NCBI GenBank assembly: GCA_002163245.1
Contig: MAAL01000192.1
Location: 1-52,645, forward strand
DNA length: 52,645 bases
Origin: Gammaproteobacteria bacterium 42_54_T18
GTDB lineage: Bacteria > Pseudomonadota > Gammaproteobacteria > Pseudomonadales > Ketobacteraceae
Reading direction: 5' to 3'
The translations under genes were made by a program, and so were the position numbers. The notes beneath the pieces were generated by a model. That model was not told the DNA's origin and ran no database searches. It was given only the letters and a program-made list of their open reading frames with translations. This document shows positions 36,569-43,552 of the stretch, in pieces. Numbering within the stretch: the first letter of the stretch is position 1; each line of letters opens with the position of its first letter.

Positions 36569-36592
36569 ATAGATTTTTCTCCGTTTGTAGGG

Positions 36593-36665
36593 GTTAAACG
36601 CCCTTAAATTCAGAACGCCCGCAGAAATGCGCGTTTTTGCGTCGTTTTCACTGCGTTTGTTACGT
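36593..36665 (-). other. attC site
   Basis: GGTTAAACGCCC / AGAACGCCC at the left and TTTGTTACGT at the right, about 73 bp, with a GC-rich inner palindrome (ATGCGCGTTTTTGCGT). Follows the VOC pseudogene. Confidence 0.6.
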
Positions 36666-36668
36666 TTT

Positions 36669-37028
36669 TCACACAGAAAAAACTATTTTATTTTTATCTA
36701 AATCTCTCGCATATGCAGAAAATTTAGGCCCTCGTTGACCTGGCTCGCCCTCACAAGTGCCGCCCAATTCAATAACTTTTTTATGTAGCCTCTTAACTTC
36801 TTCAGTAGAACCAACATTAAAACCAATCATTGTTCCATTTCCATTACTTGCGGGCTCCCCATTAATGGGTTTAGCTATTGCAAATGCAAAATCTTCACAC
36901 TACCAAAAGGTCATTCTTTCCGTTGATAAAACTTGGTTTAATTCTGTTTTTTCGAAGAGTGAATCATAGAATTTAATCGATGCTTCCATGTTGTTTGTTC
37001 CAAGAACACAATAGTCCATTTTCATCAT
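36669..37028 (-). pseudogene. VOC-family (glyoxalase-like) gene with one amber codon
   Basis: 119 codons, start MMKMDYCVLGTNNMEASIKF. The VOC (glyoxalase/bleomycin-resistance) pattern is complete to the end: FYDSLF, then FAFAIAKPINGEPASNGNG, MIGFNVGSTEEVKRLHKKV, and FSAYARDLDKNKIVF. Codon 43 is TAG (36900-36902), in ERMTFW-stop-CEDF, and it is the only lesion. The gene is either a recent pseudogene or read by suppression. Family members bind metals and small molecules. Confidence 0.75.
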
Positions 37029-37079
37029 TTAATATCTCAAGCGATCAATAAAGTTTCATTATATTGTTAATGCTTTGCT

Positions 37080-37186
37080 GGCCAACGATGAACACCCCAA
37101 TTTAGTCTCCATTTTTACCGCCAACATGACCCGAGCGACGACAGGAGTGTCAGCCGGCCAACGGGAGTAGAATACATGTTATTGTT
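37080..37186 (-). other. Very degenerate attC-like stretch
   Basis: GGCCAACGATG at 37080 and ATGTTATTGTTGCG near 37176-37186 loosely resemble attC ends, and the position 3' of the leftward gene at 37200 is right. No gene is seen between 37029 and 37199. Confidence 0.25.
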
Positions 37187-37199
37187 GCGTATCTTTCGC

Positions 37200-37580
37200 T
37201 CACTTCTCATACTCGTTTTTTGTGAGGCGCTCTATACTGCTACCCACAAATTTCTCAGGCCAAACAATTCTTTGTTCGTTGTCATTTCCGGAATCATTAA
37301 TTGTTGCAGCCAGAATCTCATATTCATTAAAATCGTCAGCTTGACTTACTTCGTTAACAGATTTTTTCCACCAAAACCAAATCTCTTGTTCATCATTCAC
37401 CCTGTACCAACTGAATGGACCATGGCCTTGGCACCACATTCCATACTTAGTTGCTAGCACTCCAAGCGTAAATGGCGACGGCTCCTTAGCAATAACATCC
37501 ACGCCAACTTTCAATCTGCATTCTACAGATAGCAGGGAACTTGAAAACAAACATAAAATCACAAACGCTATAGTTCTCAT
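37200..37580 (-). CDS. Exported hypothetical cassette protein
   Basis: 126 residues from the ATG at 37580 (GAGG upstream). Signal peptide MRTIAFVILCLFSSSLLSVEC; the mature part is Trp-rich (MWCQGHGPFSWYRV, IWFWWKKSV) with two Cys that may pair. Likely periplasmic. No family recognised. It has a degenerate attC after it and an attC end (ATACAAC at 37596-37602) before it. Confidence 0.6.
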   Translation of the reverse strand: MRTIAFVILCLFSSSLLSVECRLKVGVDVIAKEPSPFTLGVLATKYGMWCQGHGPFSWYRVNDEQEIWFWWKKSVNEVSQADDFNEYEILAATINDSGNDNEQRIVWPEKFVGSSIERLTKNEYEK

Positions 37581-37595
37581 AAAAAACCTCAGTGT

Positions 37596-37620
37596 ATACA
37601 ACGCCCCGCCCAGGCAACGA
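37596..37620 (-). other. attC remnant fused to the GNAT fragment
   Basis: ATACAACGCCCCGCC matches an attC left end; the right end is missing and GNAT coding sequence follows after about 10 bp. Confidence 0.35.
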
Positions 37621-37628
37621 TTTTCAGC

Positions 37629-37760
37629 TTACCCACAGACGGAACGAAAAAGCGCTGACTCTAGACTCCAGCATTCATTCCATGGCTCATTGGAAAATAC
37701 CTCGGAGTATAATTGAGCACAAGCTACTAAATCCCTCTCTTTAATTTCCCGTATTATCAT
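37629..37760 (-). pseudogene. GNAT acetyltransferase N-terminal fragment
   Basis: 43 codons. MIIREIKERDLVACAQLYSE followed by VFSNEPWNECWSLESAL is the typical N terminus of a GNAT acetyltransferase (strand 1, helix 1, and the NEPW loop). The frame then ends abruptly, without the acetyl-CoA-binding half, close to an attC remnant at 37596-37620. The rest was lost by deletion. Confidence 0.65.
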
Positions 37761-37771
37761 CCATTACCTAC

Positions 37772-37836
37772 TCATAACGCCAAAACAGGCTCCGAAGCGA
37801 TTTTGGCGTAGGCCGGCTTGAAGGTTCTTGTTAGAC
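37772..37836 (-). other. attC site
   Basis: TCATAACGCC at the left, CTTGTTAGAC at the right, 65 bp, with inner GCGATTTTGGCG pairing. It lies between the GNAT fragment and the VOC remnant at 37831-37913. Confidence 0.75.
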
Positions 37837-37913
37837 ATTTTTATCCTTGAAATAGTATAGCTCCACCGTTTCATTTAAGTTGGCACCTGCAATTTAATGA
37901 ACAAAGTGGCCAT
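37831..37913 (-). pseudogene. VOC-like N-terminal remnant with frameshift
   Basis: MATLFIKLQV in one frame continues as ANLNETVELYYFKDKNV in the next, then stops in attC sequence. The joined sequence resembles the beta-strand and helix start of VOC proteins (KLxVANLxxTVxFY). Length 83 nt, not a multiple of three. A short remnant; low certainty. Confidence 0.3.
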
Positions 37914-37933
37914 AATTACTGAGTAAAGTGACT

Positions 37934-37940
37934 TGTTAAA
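37934..37940 (-). other. attC right-end remnant next to the YefM-YoeB chimera
   Basis: ACTTGTTAAAT, immediately 3' of the chimera stop codon, matches an attC R'' end. The left end is not identifiable. Confidence 0.35.
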
Positions 37941-38120
37941 TCATTTAGCATAATGGTATCGGCAAGAAATAACTATTAGTTGGTTTTCGTCTACTGCATA
38001 TACCAATCTATTGCTGCCATCGATTCTCCGCGTGACAATCGTGTAATCTACGCCATTAACTACCTGATCTAAAACACTTTTCAATTGATTTCTCGCGTCT
38101 GAAAAACCCACTACTTTCAT
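37941..38120 (-). pseudogene. YefM-YoeB chimera: antitoxin head fused in frame to toxin tail
   Basis: 59 codons from the ATG at 38120. Residues 1-32, MKVVGFSDARNQLKSVLDQV and NGVDYTIVTRR, are the N terminus of a YefM/Phd-type antitoxin (DNA-binding half). Residues 32-59, RRIDGSNRLVYAV, then ICRYHY-like ISCRYHYAK, are the C terminus of a YoeB/Txe toxin, which includes the catalytic His-Tyr tail. The segment between (antitoxin C-terminal neutralising half, toxin N terminus) is missing. The junction is in ACGCGGAGAATCGATGG, where both parents encode -RR-. The upstream TGTACA operator is still present. Confidence 0.8.
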
Positions 38121-38130
38121 GACCCCAACC

Positions 38131-38181
38131 TTACATGTAGAATATATCGAACAAGCATAAACTTGCACCCTATATTGTACA
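38131..38181. promoter_or_regulatory. YefM-type operator region
   Basis: TTGTACA with its palindromic core TGTACA lies at 38175-38181, and a TTACATGTAG palindrome at 38131-38140, upstream of the YefM-YoeB chimera. YefM antitoxins are known to bind TGTACA-core palindromes. The ancestral operator therefore seems preserved. Confidence 0.5.
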
Positions 38182-38192
38182 TGTGAGGAGTG

Positions 38193-38235
38193 ATTTAACG
38201 CTTTGACCTACCGCCACAGGTCCGCAGTGTTAGTC
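38193..38235 (-). other. Short attC site
   Basis: ATTTAACGC at the left, GTTAGTC at the right, 43 bp, 3' of the gene at 38230. Shortest of the clear array sites. Confidence 0.6.
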
Positions 38236-38541
38236 TGTGAACCCATCGCGGATAAACCTATTCCGACGCTGATCGAAGTGGTCTTCACTACAAGATATAA
38301 ACTTCAATGCGAGCTCCCAACCAATTCTCGTAAACCTATCTGTTTCGGCTAGCTCATATTCATTCATGACTATATTCATAGCTTCTACTGTGTGCTGAGC
38401 TTCATTCTCGCCAACCTTAACCTCCAATGTATCGTAATTTTGTATCATCCATTCCTGCAGTTCGACTGGGGACAACTTACCATCGATACATTCACGAATT
38501 ATTGCAACTAGTTGGTTCTTTGTTATCTCTTTCATGCTCAT
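38230..38541 (-). CDS. Hypothetical cassette protein (103 residues)
   Basis: Soluble, acidic, mostly helical: KNQLVAIIRECIDGKLSPVELQEWM, then EAMNIVMNEYELAETDRFTRIG and a C-terminal DHFDQRRNRFIRDG. No family I can name; the layout resembles small immunity-like proteins of cassette arrays. attC ends lie on both sides. Confidence 0.65.
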   Translation of the reverse strand: MSMKEITKNQLVAIIRECIDGKLSPVELQEWMIQNYDTLEVKVGENEAQHTVEAMNIVMNEYELAETDRFTRIGWELALKFISCSEDHFDQRRNRFIRDGFTD

Positions 38542-38676
38542 TTAACGTTTATCTCAATTGAGGCGTTGTAATTTACGCCTTCAGGCTAAGGCTCTGGTGT
38601 GTTCCATAAATTGGCCAATGACTACAAATTCCACACCCCCCCAAGTTGATTTTCACCTGTCAGAAAAATGTTAACG
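38540..38676 (-). other. Long degenerate attC-like region
   Basis: ATTTAACG at the left is a good end. A possible right end GTTAACG is at 38670-38676. Inner GCGTTGTAATTTACGC is a hairpin. No gene is seen in this stretch. Confidence 0.4.
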
Positions 38677-38715
38677 AAAGCTGCCATCGTAAATGACATT
38701 TTCTCAACGATAGGA

Positions 38716-38886
38716 CTACCATATTTTTTTAGCACACTCTACATATTTGCTTGAATATGAAATTTCCGGATCAAAATACTTTGCTCTGGCTTCGGCAGAT
38801 GTAAAGTCTCTAAAAAGTGGGGAAGACTTCCTCCACTTCCCTCTGAATTTAAAATTTACGACATCAGTGTTTTGTGTAAGCTTCAT
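38716..38886 (-). CDS. 56-residue ORF, ATGA-coupled to the upstream gene
   Basis: Starts at the ATGA overlap with the DUF6151-like ORF. Sequence MKLTQNTDVVNFKFRGKWRK, then SSPLFRDFTSAEARAKYF, and YVECAKKIW at the end. Basic and aromatic; no family recognised. A 4-bp ATGA overlap is the classic sign of translational coupling, but it could also arise by chance in a decaying region. The 3' side has no clear attC. Confidence 0.45.
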   Translation of the reverse strand: MKLTQNTDVVNFKFRGKWRKSSPLFRDFTSAEARAKYFDPEISYSSKYVECAKKIW

Positions 38887-39200
38887 GCTAAAAGAATATA
38901 GAAGCTCGTTTCTTCGAGCTTGCCATTTGTCAGATTAATAAAGTTACGCATATTTTTTAACTTATCGCCCGCATCAATGGCCTTCACAACCGGTTCTCTA
39001 TTGCGAAAGAATGGTGATGGAGTATTCTTTTTACCGAACAACCCCCTTAGCATAAAGGAAAGCGGAATTTTGGGATGCGCATCTTGTGGCATTTTACCTT
39101 TGGCATACTTACCAAATGCCTTCATTTTAACAGGCCCGATAACTTTGAGCTTTCCTTTTACAGTGCCACATGTGCAACTCAAATTAGTAACGTTTGACAT
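38883..39200 (-). CDS. DUF6151-like protein, apparently shortened internally
   Basis: 105 residues. N-terminal LSCTCGTVKGKL is the Cys-x-Cys-Gly start of GFA/DUF6151 proteins. The segment beginning GPVKMKAFGKYAKGKMPQ matches the family's C-terminal part. In the usual roughly 200-residue family a central part with further Cys residues lies between these two; here it is absent, so zinc or glutathione binding is likely lost. The comparison is from memory of the family; an in-frame deletion is the likely cause. Confidence 0.5.
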   Translation of the reverse strand: MSNVTNLSCTCGTVKGKLKVIGPVKMKAFGKYAKGKMPQDAHPKIPLSFMLRGLFGKKNTPSPFFRNREPVVKAIDAGDKLKNMRNFINLTNGKLEETSFYILLA

Positions 39201-39230
39201 AGTATCTCCAATTTGACTCTGGCCTCATTC

Positions 39231-39296
39231 ACCTAACGTCTTTGTAATGAGCCCGACACAGGAGTGTCGATTTAACAATCTTGTTCTGTGTTACAG
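39231..39296 (-). other. attC site
   Basis: ACCTAACGTC at the left and TGTTACAG at the right, about 66 bp; inner GACACAGGAGTGTC hairpin. It overlaps the end of the gene at 39272. Confidence 0.55.
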
Positions 39297-39736
39297 TACT
39301 GGCCAGTATAGGCCGTGCTTGGCTCCTTAATATAGCGAAGGAGCTCGTAAACAATAAATTCCTGTGTTTTTTCAACATCGAGATCAGACTCAATACTAGA
39401 AGCTATCATATATGTCATGTCATATAGAAGATTTGCCCAAACAGATTCTTCATCTGAAGGCAGCCACATGCCAACTAGAACAATTACTCGAATGGAATCC
39501 TCCAAAAACACAATTCGTGCAATTTCTACGCAACCATCATTGCTAGAGACGCCTGGGCCAGGTAACTCTATAGCTTGTTCATCAACTACTTTAACGGATC
39601 CGTACCGAATGTCTCTCCTTGAATCAAACACACCCTCAAAGCACTCTTTCAATTTTTCTTGAACAGTGTTTCGGTTTTGATTCGTTTCTAGAGCGATTGC
39701 ATCGACTACGTGATGAAATACGTCAGAAATTAACAT
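39272..39736 (-). CDS. Hypothetical cassette protein; start region probably damaged
   Basis: 154 residues from the first ATG. The frame is open upstream to 39886 and encodes a sensible extension (RAWIDGGKLSISLSNSFPDD, IENLTNTWGM) without a start codon. An ATG at 39885 lies in a different frame. One missing base after that ATG would join it to the extension, so the gene probably lost its original start by a frameshift. The remainder is acidic and soluble, with no family recognised. The C terminus reads into attC sequence. Confidence 0.5.
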   Translation of the reverse strand: MLISDVFHHVVDAIALETNQNRNTVQEKLKECFEGVFDSRRDIRYGSVKVVDEQAIELPGPGVSSNDGCVEIARIVFLEDSIRVIVLVGMWLPSDEESVWANLLYDMTYMIASSIESDLDVEKTQEFIVYELLRYIKEPSTAYTGQYCNTEQDC

Positions 39737-39893
39737 CCCCCACGTATTGGTCAGATTCTCGATACAGTCATCGGGAAAGCTATTTGATAGCGAAATTGAA
39801 AGCTTACCGCCGTCAATCCAAGCTCTAAAGAATTCCTGGCGATTTTTTCTTCTAGGATATCTGATGGATAATCTAATGTATTCATATTAATTC

Positions 39894-39959
39894 ACAGAAC
39901 GCTCAACACTGAAGGCAGTACGTCTTTTGTGCTGTTCTTTCAGCTGTTTCTTGTTAGGA
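39894..39959 (-). other. attC site
   Basis: ACAGAACGC at the left and CTTGTTAGGA at the right, 66 bp, 3' of the DUF1851 gene. Inner AGCAGTA/TGCTGT-type pairing. Confidence 0.7.
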
Positions 39960-40415
39960 GTTCCCAAGTTTGACCTCTTCAATTTGCGTCCCTTCTGGAA
40001 AATCTTTTACTTGGCCAATAATTTGTCCTGCAATATGAAGACTCACTTTAAAATCCATTTTCTGTAGATTATCGAATACCATCTCGCCATTTAACATCGG
40101 GAGAATTTTGAACTCGTAGCATTCTCCATATCCTAAAATCAAGCCGTGTTCTCTTGCAAGAAGAACCAATTCAGACATTAAAAAATGGTCTTGGCCATCA
40201 GCGGAGTTAAGAATTTCTTCCAATTGCTTTTTCGTATCACAAACAGGTTCTAATTCGCCCGACACTTTATCGAGAAAATATACGCCATCATTTGCATCAA
40301 AAAAGACATCTCCAAAAGCAGTAACGGCAAAGGGTTCTTTACCGCTAAAGTCGAGCCAACCCCAAGCTTCAAGCCCATCATTGATTTCTTCTTTACTCGG
40401 ATGTATCAGAAACAC
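39954..40415 (-). CDS. DUF1851 / T6SS immunity Tdi1-like protein
   Basis: 153 residues. FAVTAFGDVFFDANDGVYFLDKVSGEL is the typical start of the DUF1851/Tdi1 C-terminal domain, and GYGECYEFKILPMLNGE plus HIAGQIIGQVKDFPEG complete it. Members include immunity proteins against type VI secretion toxins. No cognate toxin is nearby, so it could serve as an orphan immunity protein. Cytoplasmic. Cassette with good attC sites on both sides. Confidence 0.75.
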   Translation of the reverse strand: MFLIHPSKEEINDGLEAWGWLDFSGKEPFAVTAFGDVFFDANDGVYFLDKVSGELEPVCDTKKQLEEILNSADGQDHFLMSELVLLAREHGLILGYGECYEFKILPMLNGEMVFDNLQKMDFKVSLHIAGQIIGQVKDFPEGTQIEEVKLGNS

Positions 40416-40432
40416 ATCTAGCTCCTAACGCC

Positions 40433-40497
40433 CGTTTTAAATTCGTGTTCATCCGTTAGTTAGAAAAACGGAGTAGAGAACCTGATGTCAGTTAAAG
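40433..40497 (-). other. attC site
   Basis: TCCTAACGCCCG at the left and AGTTAAAGCGGG at the right, 65 bp, with complementary CCCGTTTTAA-like arms. A 118-bp non-coding tail separates it from the lipoprotein gene. Confidence 0.6.
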
Positions 40498-40615
40498 CGG
40501 GGAAGTTCAGGTAGCTTATAGATACTCTGGTTAGAAGGGCAATGCCATTGCTCATTACTGCACGCAACCCGCTTTCATTCTTAGAGCTTTAAAAACTATT
40601 GGCCTCCTAATATAT

Positions 40616-41224
40616 CTACAAATCAACAAACTCAATTTTTTGTATTTCCGAAATCAATTCCCCTGTAGGAGTATACATTTCGATTGTTCCATTCGTTAGG
40701 GAAAATATAACTGCTGTTGTCGCAGCTCCAATCACCATCCCACCAGCCATCGAAACTGGTGAATTAAATGATGCATTTAATCCCACTGTCGCTCCGGCTT
40801 CAAGGCTATCTTCTGGTTTTGAATTTAAAAGAAAGTATAATTTTGGATCTATCTCCTTGTTCTTTGGCAACCATAGTCCACCAACACCACCTGAAAATGT
40901 AAACTGTTCTCTATGCCTTTCTTCGTAGTCAGTTATCACTCCAGTAGAAAGATACTTCTCCGCACGTTCCTCAGATAGAACTATAACGCTATCTCCTTGT
41001 CCGTGATAATAGAAACCATCACTATCTTCTCCTACAAGTTCGTATTTTCCCGCTCTCAATCCAAATACATATTTAAAATTCAGCAAACCACGGGTTTCTG
41101 TCGTATAAATATCATCAGCAATAACAAATAAACTTCTTTTACTCGGTTGATTCAAATCAACCACCTTGCTCGCACAACCTGATACAAATACAATCATGGA
41201 TAGTAGTACAACTAACTTCTTCAT
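40616..41224 (-). CDS. Lipoprotein of unknown function
   Basis: 202 residues. Signal MKKLVVLLSMIVFVSGCAS has a lipobox VSGC with the lipidated Cys at residue 17. The body is beta-rich (FKYVFGLRAGKYELVGED, GFYYHGQGDSVIVL) with a Gly-rich hydrophobic stretch GGMVIGAATTAVIF near residues 160-175 that could insert into a membrane. No family recognised. Serine after +2 is not Asp, so outer-membrane sorting is expected. Confidence 0.7.
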   Translation of the reverse strand: MKKLVVLLSMIVFVSGCASKVVDLNQPSKRSLFVIADDIYTTETRGLLNFKYVFGLRAGKYELVGEDSDGFYYHGQGDSVIVLSEERAEKYLSTGVITDYEERHREQFTFSGGVGGLWLPKNKEIDPKLYFLLNSKPEDSLEAGATVGLNASFNSPVSMAGGMVIGAATTAVIFSLTNGTIEMYTPTGELISEIQKIEFVDL

Positions 41225-41260
41225 ATTTCATTCCAAAAAGTATCTACGTAATTTAAATAT

Positions 41261-41347
41261 TTCTAACGCCTTAAACACAGGCGGAAATTAGCGCAGCTAA
41301 TTTGTGTCCGAGGAGCTACGCGACTGAAGTACTTTTCCTTGTTATGT
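41261..41347 (-). other. attC site
   Basis: TTCTAACGCC at the left, CCTTGTTATGT at the right, 87 bp, inner hairpin AATTAGCGCAGCTAATT. Follows the intact SDR. Confidence 0.8.
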
Positions 41348-41398
41348 GTATTAGCTATGTAAAATGGCAATACACCATGTATTGAATTTATATACATG

Positions 41399-42106
41399 CT
41401 ATTTTTTTGTTAAACGTAATGTGATCTCTTCCGGACAACAAGAGTCACTTGAATTTATGGCTAACATCATAGCTTCAGCAATATCTTCAGGTCTTAGCAT
41501 TAGCTCTTTATTTATGGATACTTCTGCAGTCATATCCGTATCAACAAAGGCAGGGTTAATTAAAACGACTTTTATGCCGAATTCTCGGAGTTGTTGATAA
41601 CAACTTAAACTCCAGCCTCTTAATCCATGCTTTGTTGCTGCGTAAGCACCTACACTGCTCATGCCCTCAATAGCCGCTACACTACCTAAGTTAATAATAA
41701 TGCCCGATTCTTTATCTTTCATATAAGGTGCAAACCAGCGTGTTAAACGCATAGGCACTAAAAGATTTAGCTGCATGGATTGAGTCCAAGCATCAGCATC
41801 ACCGTCTAACGCATGACCTTTTGTGAAATTACCAGCATTATTGACTAGTAAATCAATGCCGCCATCATCTAATAAAGATTGACATAATTTGTCAATGGCA
41901 TAATTATCTTGTAAATCAAGTTCAAAGCAACTGACCTTCGCAGCGCCGCTTTCATTGCATAATTTAGCGGTTTCATCTAATTGTTTTGTATCGCGACCAA
42001 TTAGAATAAGAGAGGCGTTTTCTGTCGCTAATCGCTGAGCCATAGCTCGACCAATGCCTCTACTTGCTCCTGTAATTAACGCCCTTTTATTTGTAAGCTT
42101 GCCCAT
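41399..42106 (-). CDS. Intact short-chain dehydrogenase cassette
   Basis: 235 residues. TGASRGIG (about 11-18), NNAG near 90, the catalytic Ser in LGSVAAIEG, and YAATK are all present, unlike in the deleted SDR at 33721. It ends ITLRLTKK. Substrate unknown. Its 3' attC is at 41261-41347. Confidence 0.85.
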   Translation of the reverse strand: MGKLTNKRALITGASRGIGRAMAQRLATENASLILIGRDTKQLDETAKLCNESGAAKVSCFELDLQDNYAIDKLCQSLLDDGGIDLLVNNAGNFTKGHALDGDADAWTQSMQLNLLVPMRLTRWFAPYMKDKESGIIINLGSVAAIEGMSSVGAYAATKHGLRGWSLSCYQQLREFGIKVVLINPAFVDTDMTAEVSINKELMLRPEDIAEAMMLAINSSDSCCPEEITLRLTKK

Positions 42107-42135
42107 CTTGATTCCCGTAATTAATTTAATCTTTC

Positions 42136-42142
42136 ACATAAC
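42136..42142 (-). other. attC left-end remnant
   Basis: ACATAACGC just upstream of the SDR start matches an attC left end; the usual right end is lost and the reading frame of the 89-residue gene runs into the remnant. Confidence 0.45.
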
Positions 42143-42145
42143 GCT

Positions 42146-42415
42146 TCACGCACTTGATGGCGCTGCTTTCTCAAACATACGACCTTGAGATTTAAGCTCC
42201 CGTTCGAGTTGCCAAGACGCCTCAAGAATTTCATCGGTGCACATTACGATATCTTCATGCCCTTCATCCGATTCGATGATGTGGGCTACACTATCATCGC
42301 TTAACCTCATACGAAGAAATGCTGAATTCCAGTGTTCAGGGGTAGCTTCGATTAATCTCGTACCTATAGTCGAATAGAGCCCTCTTAATGAGTATTCCAA
42401 ATCTGCAATATCCAT
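42146..42415 (-). CDS. Hypothetical cassette protein (89 residues)
   Basis: Acidic soluble protein: DIADLEYSLRGLYSTIGTRL, EATPEHWNSAFLRMRLSDDS, and VMCTDEILEASWQLERELKS. The last residues (FEKAAPSSA) translate attC-like sequence, so the original C terminus may be slightly altered. No family recognised. Confidence 0.6.
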   Translation of the reverse strand: MDIADLEYSLRGLYSTIGTRLIEATPEHWNSAFLRMRLSDDSVAHIIESDEGHEDIVMCTDEILEASWQLERELKSQGRMFEKAAPSSA

Positions 42416-42431
42416 ATTTATATCCTTTTAC

Positions 42432-42500
42432 ACATAACGCCTTCATCTTGAGCGCACGAAGTGTGCCTCTAGAATGGCATTGCTCTGCTTTCGCCTGTAT
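42432..42500 (-). other. attC site, left end clear
   Basis: ACATAACGCC at the left; the right end is not clear because the operator of the VapBC-type module begins at 42503. A GCGCACGAAGTGTGC hairpin lies inside. Confidence 0.55.
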
Positions 42501-42502
42501 AC

Positions 42503-42523
42503 TTGTACAAACACATTGTACAA
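42503..42523. promoter_or_regulatory. Paired TTGTACAA palindromes (toxin-antitoxin operator)
   Basis: Two perfect TTGTACAA palindromes at 42503-42510 and 42516-42523, 13 bp apart centre to centre, just upstream of the antitoxin start at 42542. Their position in the promoter is what autoregulating antitoxins bind, and it excludes the in-frame start at 42503. Confidence 0.65.
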
Positions 42524-42541
42524 TCTTATTTGGTGCCCGTC

Positions 42542-42772
42542 ATGCAAACTATCAATATTAGCGATTTTAGAGCTAACCTATTGAATTACTTGGAGAAAGC
42601 AAACTCCGGAGAGCCAATATCTGTTACGTCTAACGGCAAATTGCTGGCAACAATCGCTCCTCCTATTAATCAAAGAGCAACAGCTAAGCAGCAATTACTC
42701 TCCCTCGCATCAACTGCCAAAATTCATGATATAACCACCCCTACAGATTCTGACTGGGATGCTTTGTCGTGA
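42542..42772 (+). CDS. Phd/YefM-type antitoxin of a VapBC-like module
   Basis: 76 residues from the ATG at 42542. QTINISDFRANLLNYLEKAN followed by GEPISVTSNGKLLATIAPP is the Phd/YefM DNA-binding fold. The C-terminal tail ends DSDWDALS and would bind the toxin. It overlaps the toxin gene by 4 bp. Transcribed rightwards, opposite to most cassettes, from its own promoter (TTGTACAA operator). Confidence 0.85.
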   Translation: MQTINISDFRANLLNYLEKANSGEPISVTSNGKLLATIAPPINQRATAKQQLLSLASTAKIHDITTPTDSDWDALS

Positions 42773-43164
42773 TTTTAATGGATACCTGCGCAATCATTTG
42801 GGACGCTCTTGAACCTTCTAAGCTTACTCAAAAAGCCACTAAGGTAATTGAAAATGCCGACAAACATCATGCATTAATAATCTCAGACATTTCGCTTTGG
42901 GAAATATCAATGCTAATCAAAAGACGTCGCTTAGAAGTAGATACAACCGCCACCAATTTTTTAAATCTATTTCTTCAATCTAGAAACATCTCCGTTCAGT
43001 CTATCTCTCCCGAAATCGCGGAGCTATCGGTAAATTTTGGTGATGAGATTAACAAAGATCCTGCAGATCGAATCATTGCCGCCACATCAGTCATACTAAA
43101 TGCGCAGCTAGTTACCGCCGATGAAAACCTTCGAGAAAGCGACATGCTCGAAACTATTTGGTAG
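42769..43164 (+). CDS. vapC: VapC-family PIN-domain toxin ribonuclease
   Basis: 131 residues starting GTG. PIN-domain acidic residues are all present: D5 (MDTCAIIWD), E45 (SLWEIS), D97/D100 (NKDPADRIIAA) and D118 (VTADEN). VapC toxins cleave tRNA or rRNA. Paired with the antitoxin upstream through a 4-bp overlap. Confidence 0.88.
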   Translation: MILMDTCAIIWDALEPSKLTQKATKVIENADKHHALIISDISLWEISMLIKRRRLEVDTTATNFLNLFLQSRNISVQSISPEIAELSVNFGDEINKDPADRIIAATSVILNAQLVTADENLRESDMLETIW

Positions 43165-43266
43165 CAGAACGCCGCAAGCACATGCCGGAGGTTAATGGCG
43201 ACTTTTGTGCGCTTTTTGCACAAAAGGTGACAGTGACCGGAGGTCTTGTACCTTGCCTTGTTATGA
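43164..43266 (-). other. attC site
   Basis: GCAGAACGCC at the left and CTTGTTATGA at the right, 103 bp. Inner arms GGCGACTTTTGTGC / GCACAAAAGGTGAC pair as a long hairpin; the same arms recur in the attC at 46633. Confidence 0.8.
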
Positions 43267-43268
43267 GA

Positions 43269-43291
43269 TTTATACCATAATTAGGTATAAA
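43269..43291. promoter_or_regulatory. Inverted repeat, ParDE operator candidate
   Basis: TTTATACC - ATAATTA - GGTATAAA is a perfect 8-bp inverted repeat directly upstream of parD. Position fits autoregulation by ParD. Confidence 0.6.
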
Positions 43292-43312
43292 TTGGTATTT
43301 TAAGGTGGTGAT

Positions 43313-43552
43313 ATGAGCAAGAACACAAGCATTACACTGGGTGAGCACTTTGATGGTTTTATTGCAGGCCAAATTAATAATGGCCGATTTGCCTCTGCAA
43401 GTGAGGTAGTGAGAGCTGGTTTGCGCATACTTGAGGATAATGAACAGAAAATGACAACCTTGAGACACTTGCTTGATGAAGGCGAACAAAGTGGAACTGC
43501 AAAGTACAGCTATGAAAGCCTGATGAATGAAATTGATGATGAACTTGGTTAA
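43313..43552 (+). CDS. parD: ParD-type antitoxin
   Basis: 79 residues. SITLGEHFDGFIAGQI then GRFASASEVVRAGLRILED is the ribbon-helix-helix start of ParD. The C-terminal helix MTTLRHLLDEGEQSG binds ParE. GTGGTGATATG precedes the start. Stop and next start overlap (TAATG), so it is coupled to parE. Transcribed rightwards. Confidence 0.9.
   Translation: MSKNTSITLGEHFDGFIAGQINNGRFASASEVVRAGLRILEDNEQKMTTLRHLLDEGEQSGTAKYSYESLMNEIDDELG

Noticed and set aside
36389-36607. 72-codon ORF on the plus strand
   Set aside because: Opposite the clear 55-residue membrane protein on the minus strand, with no recognisable features.
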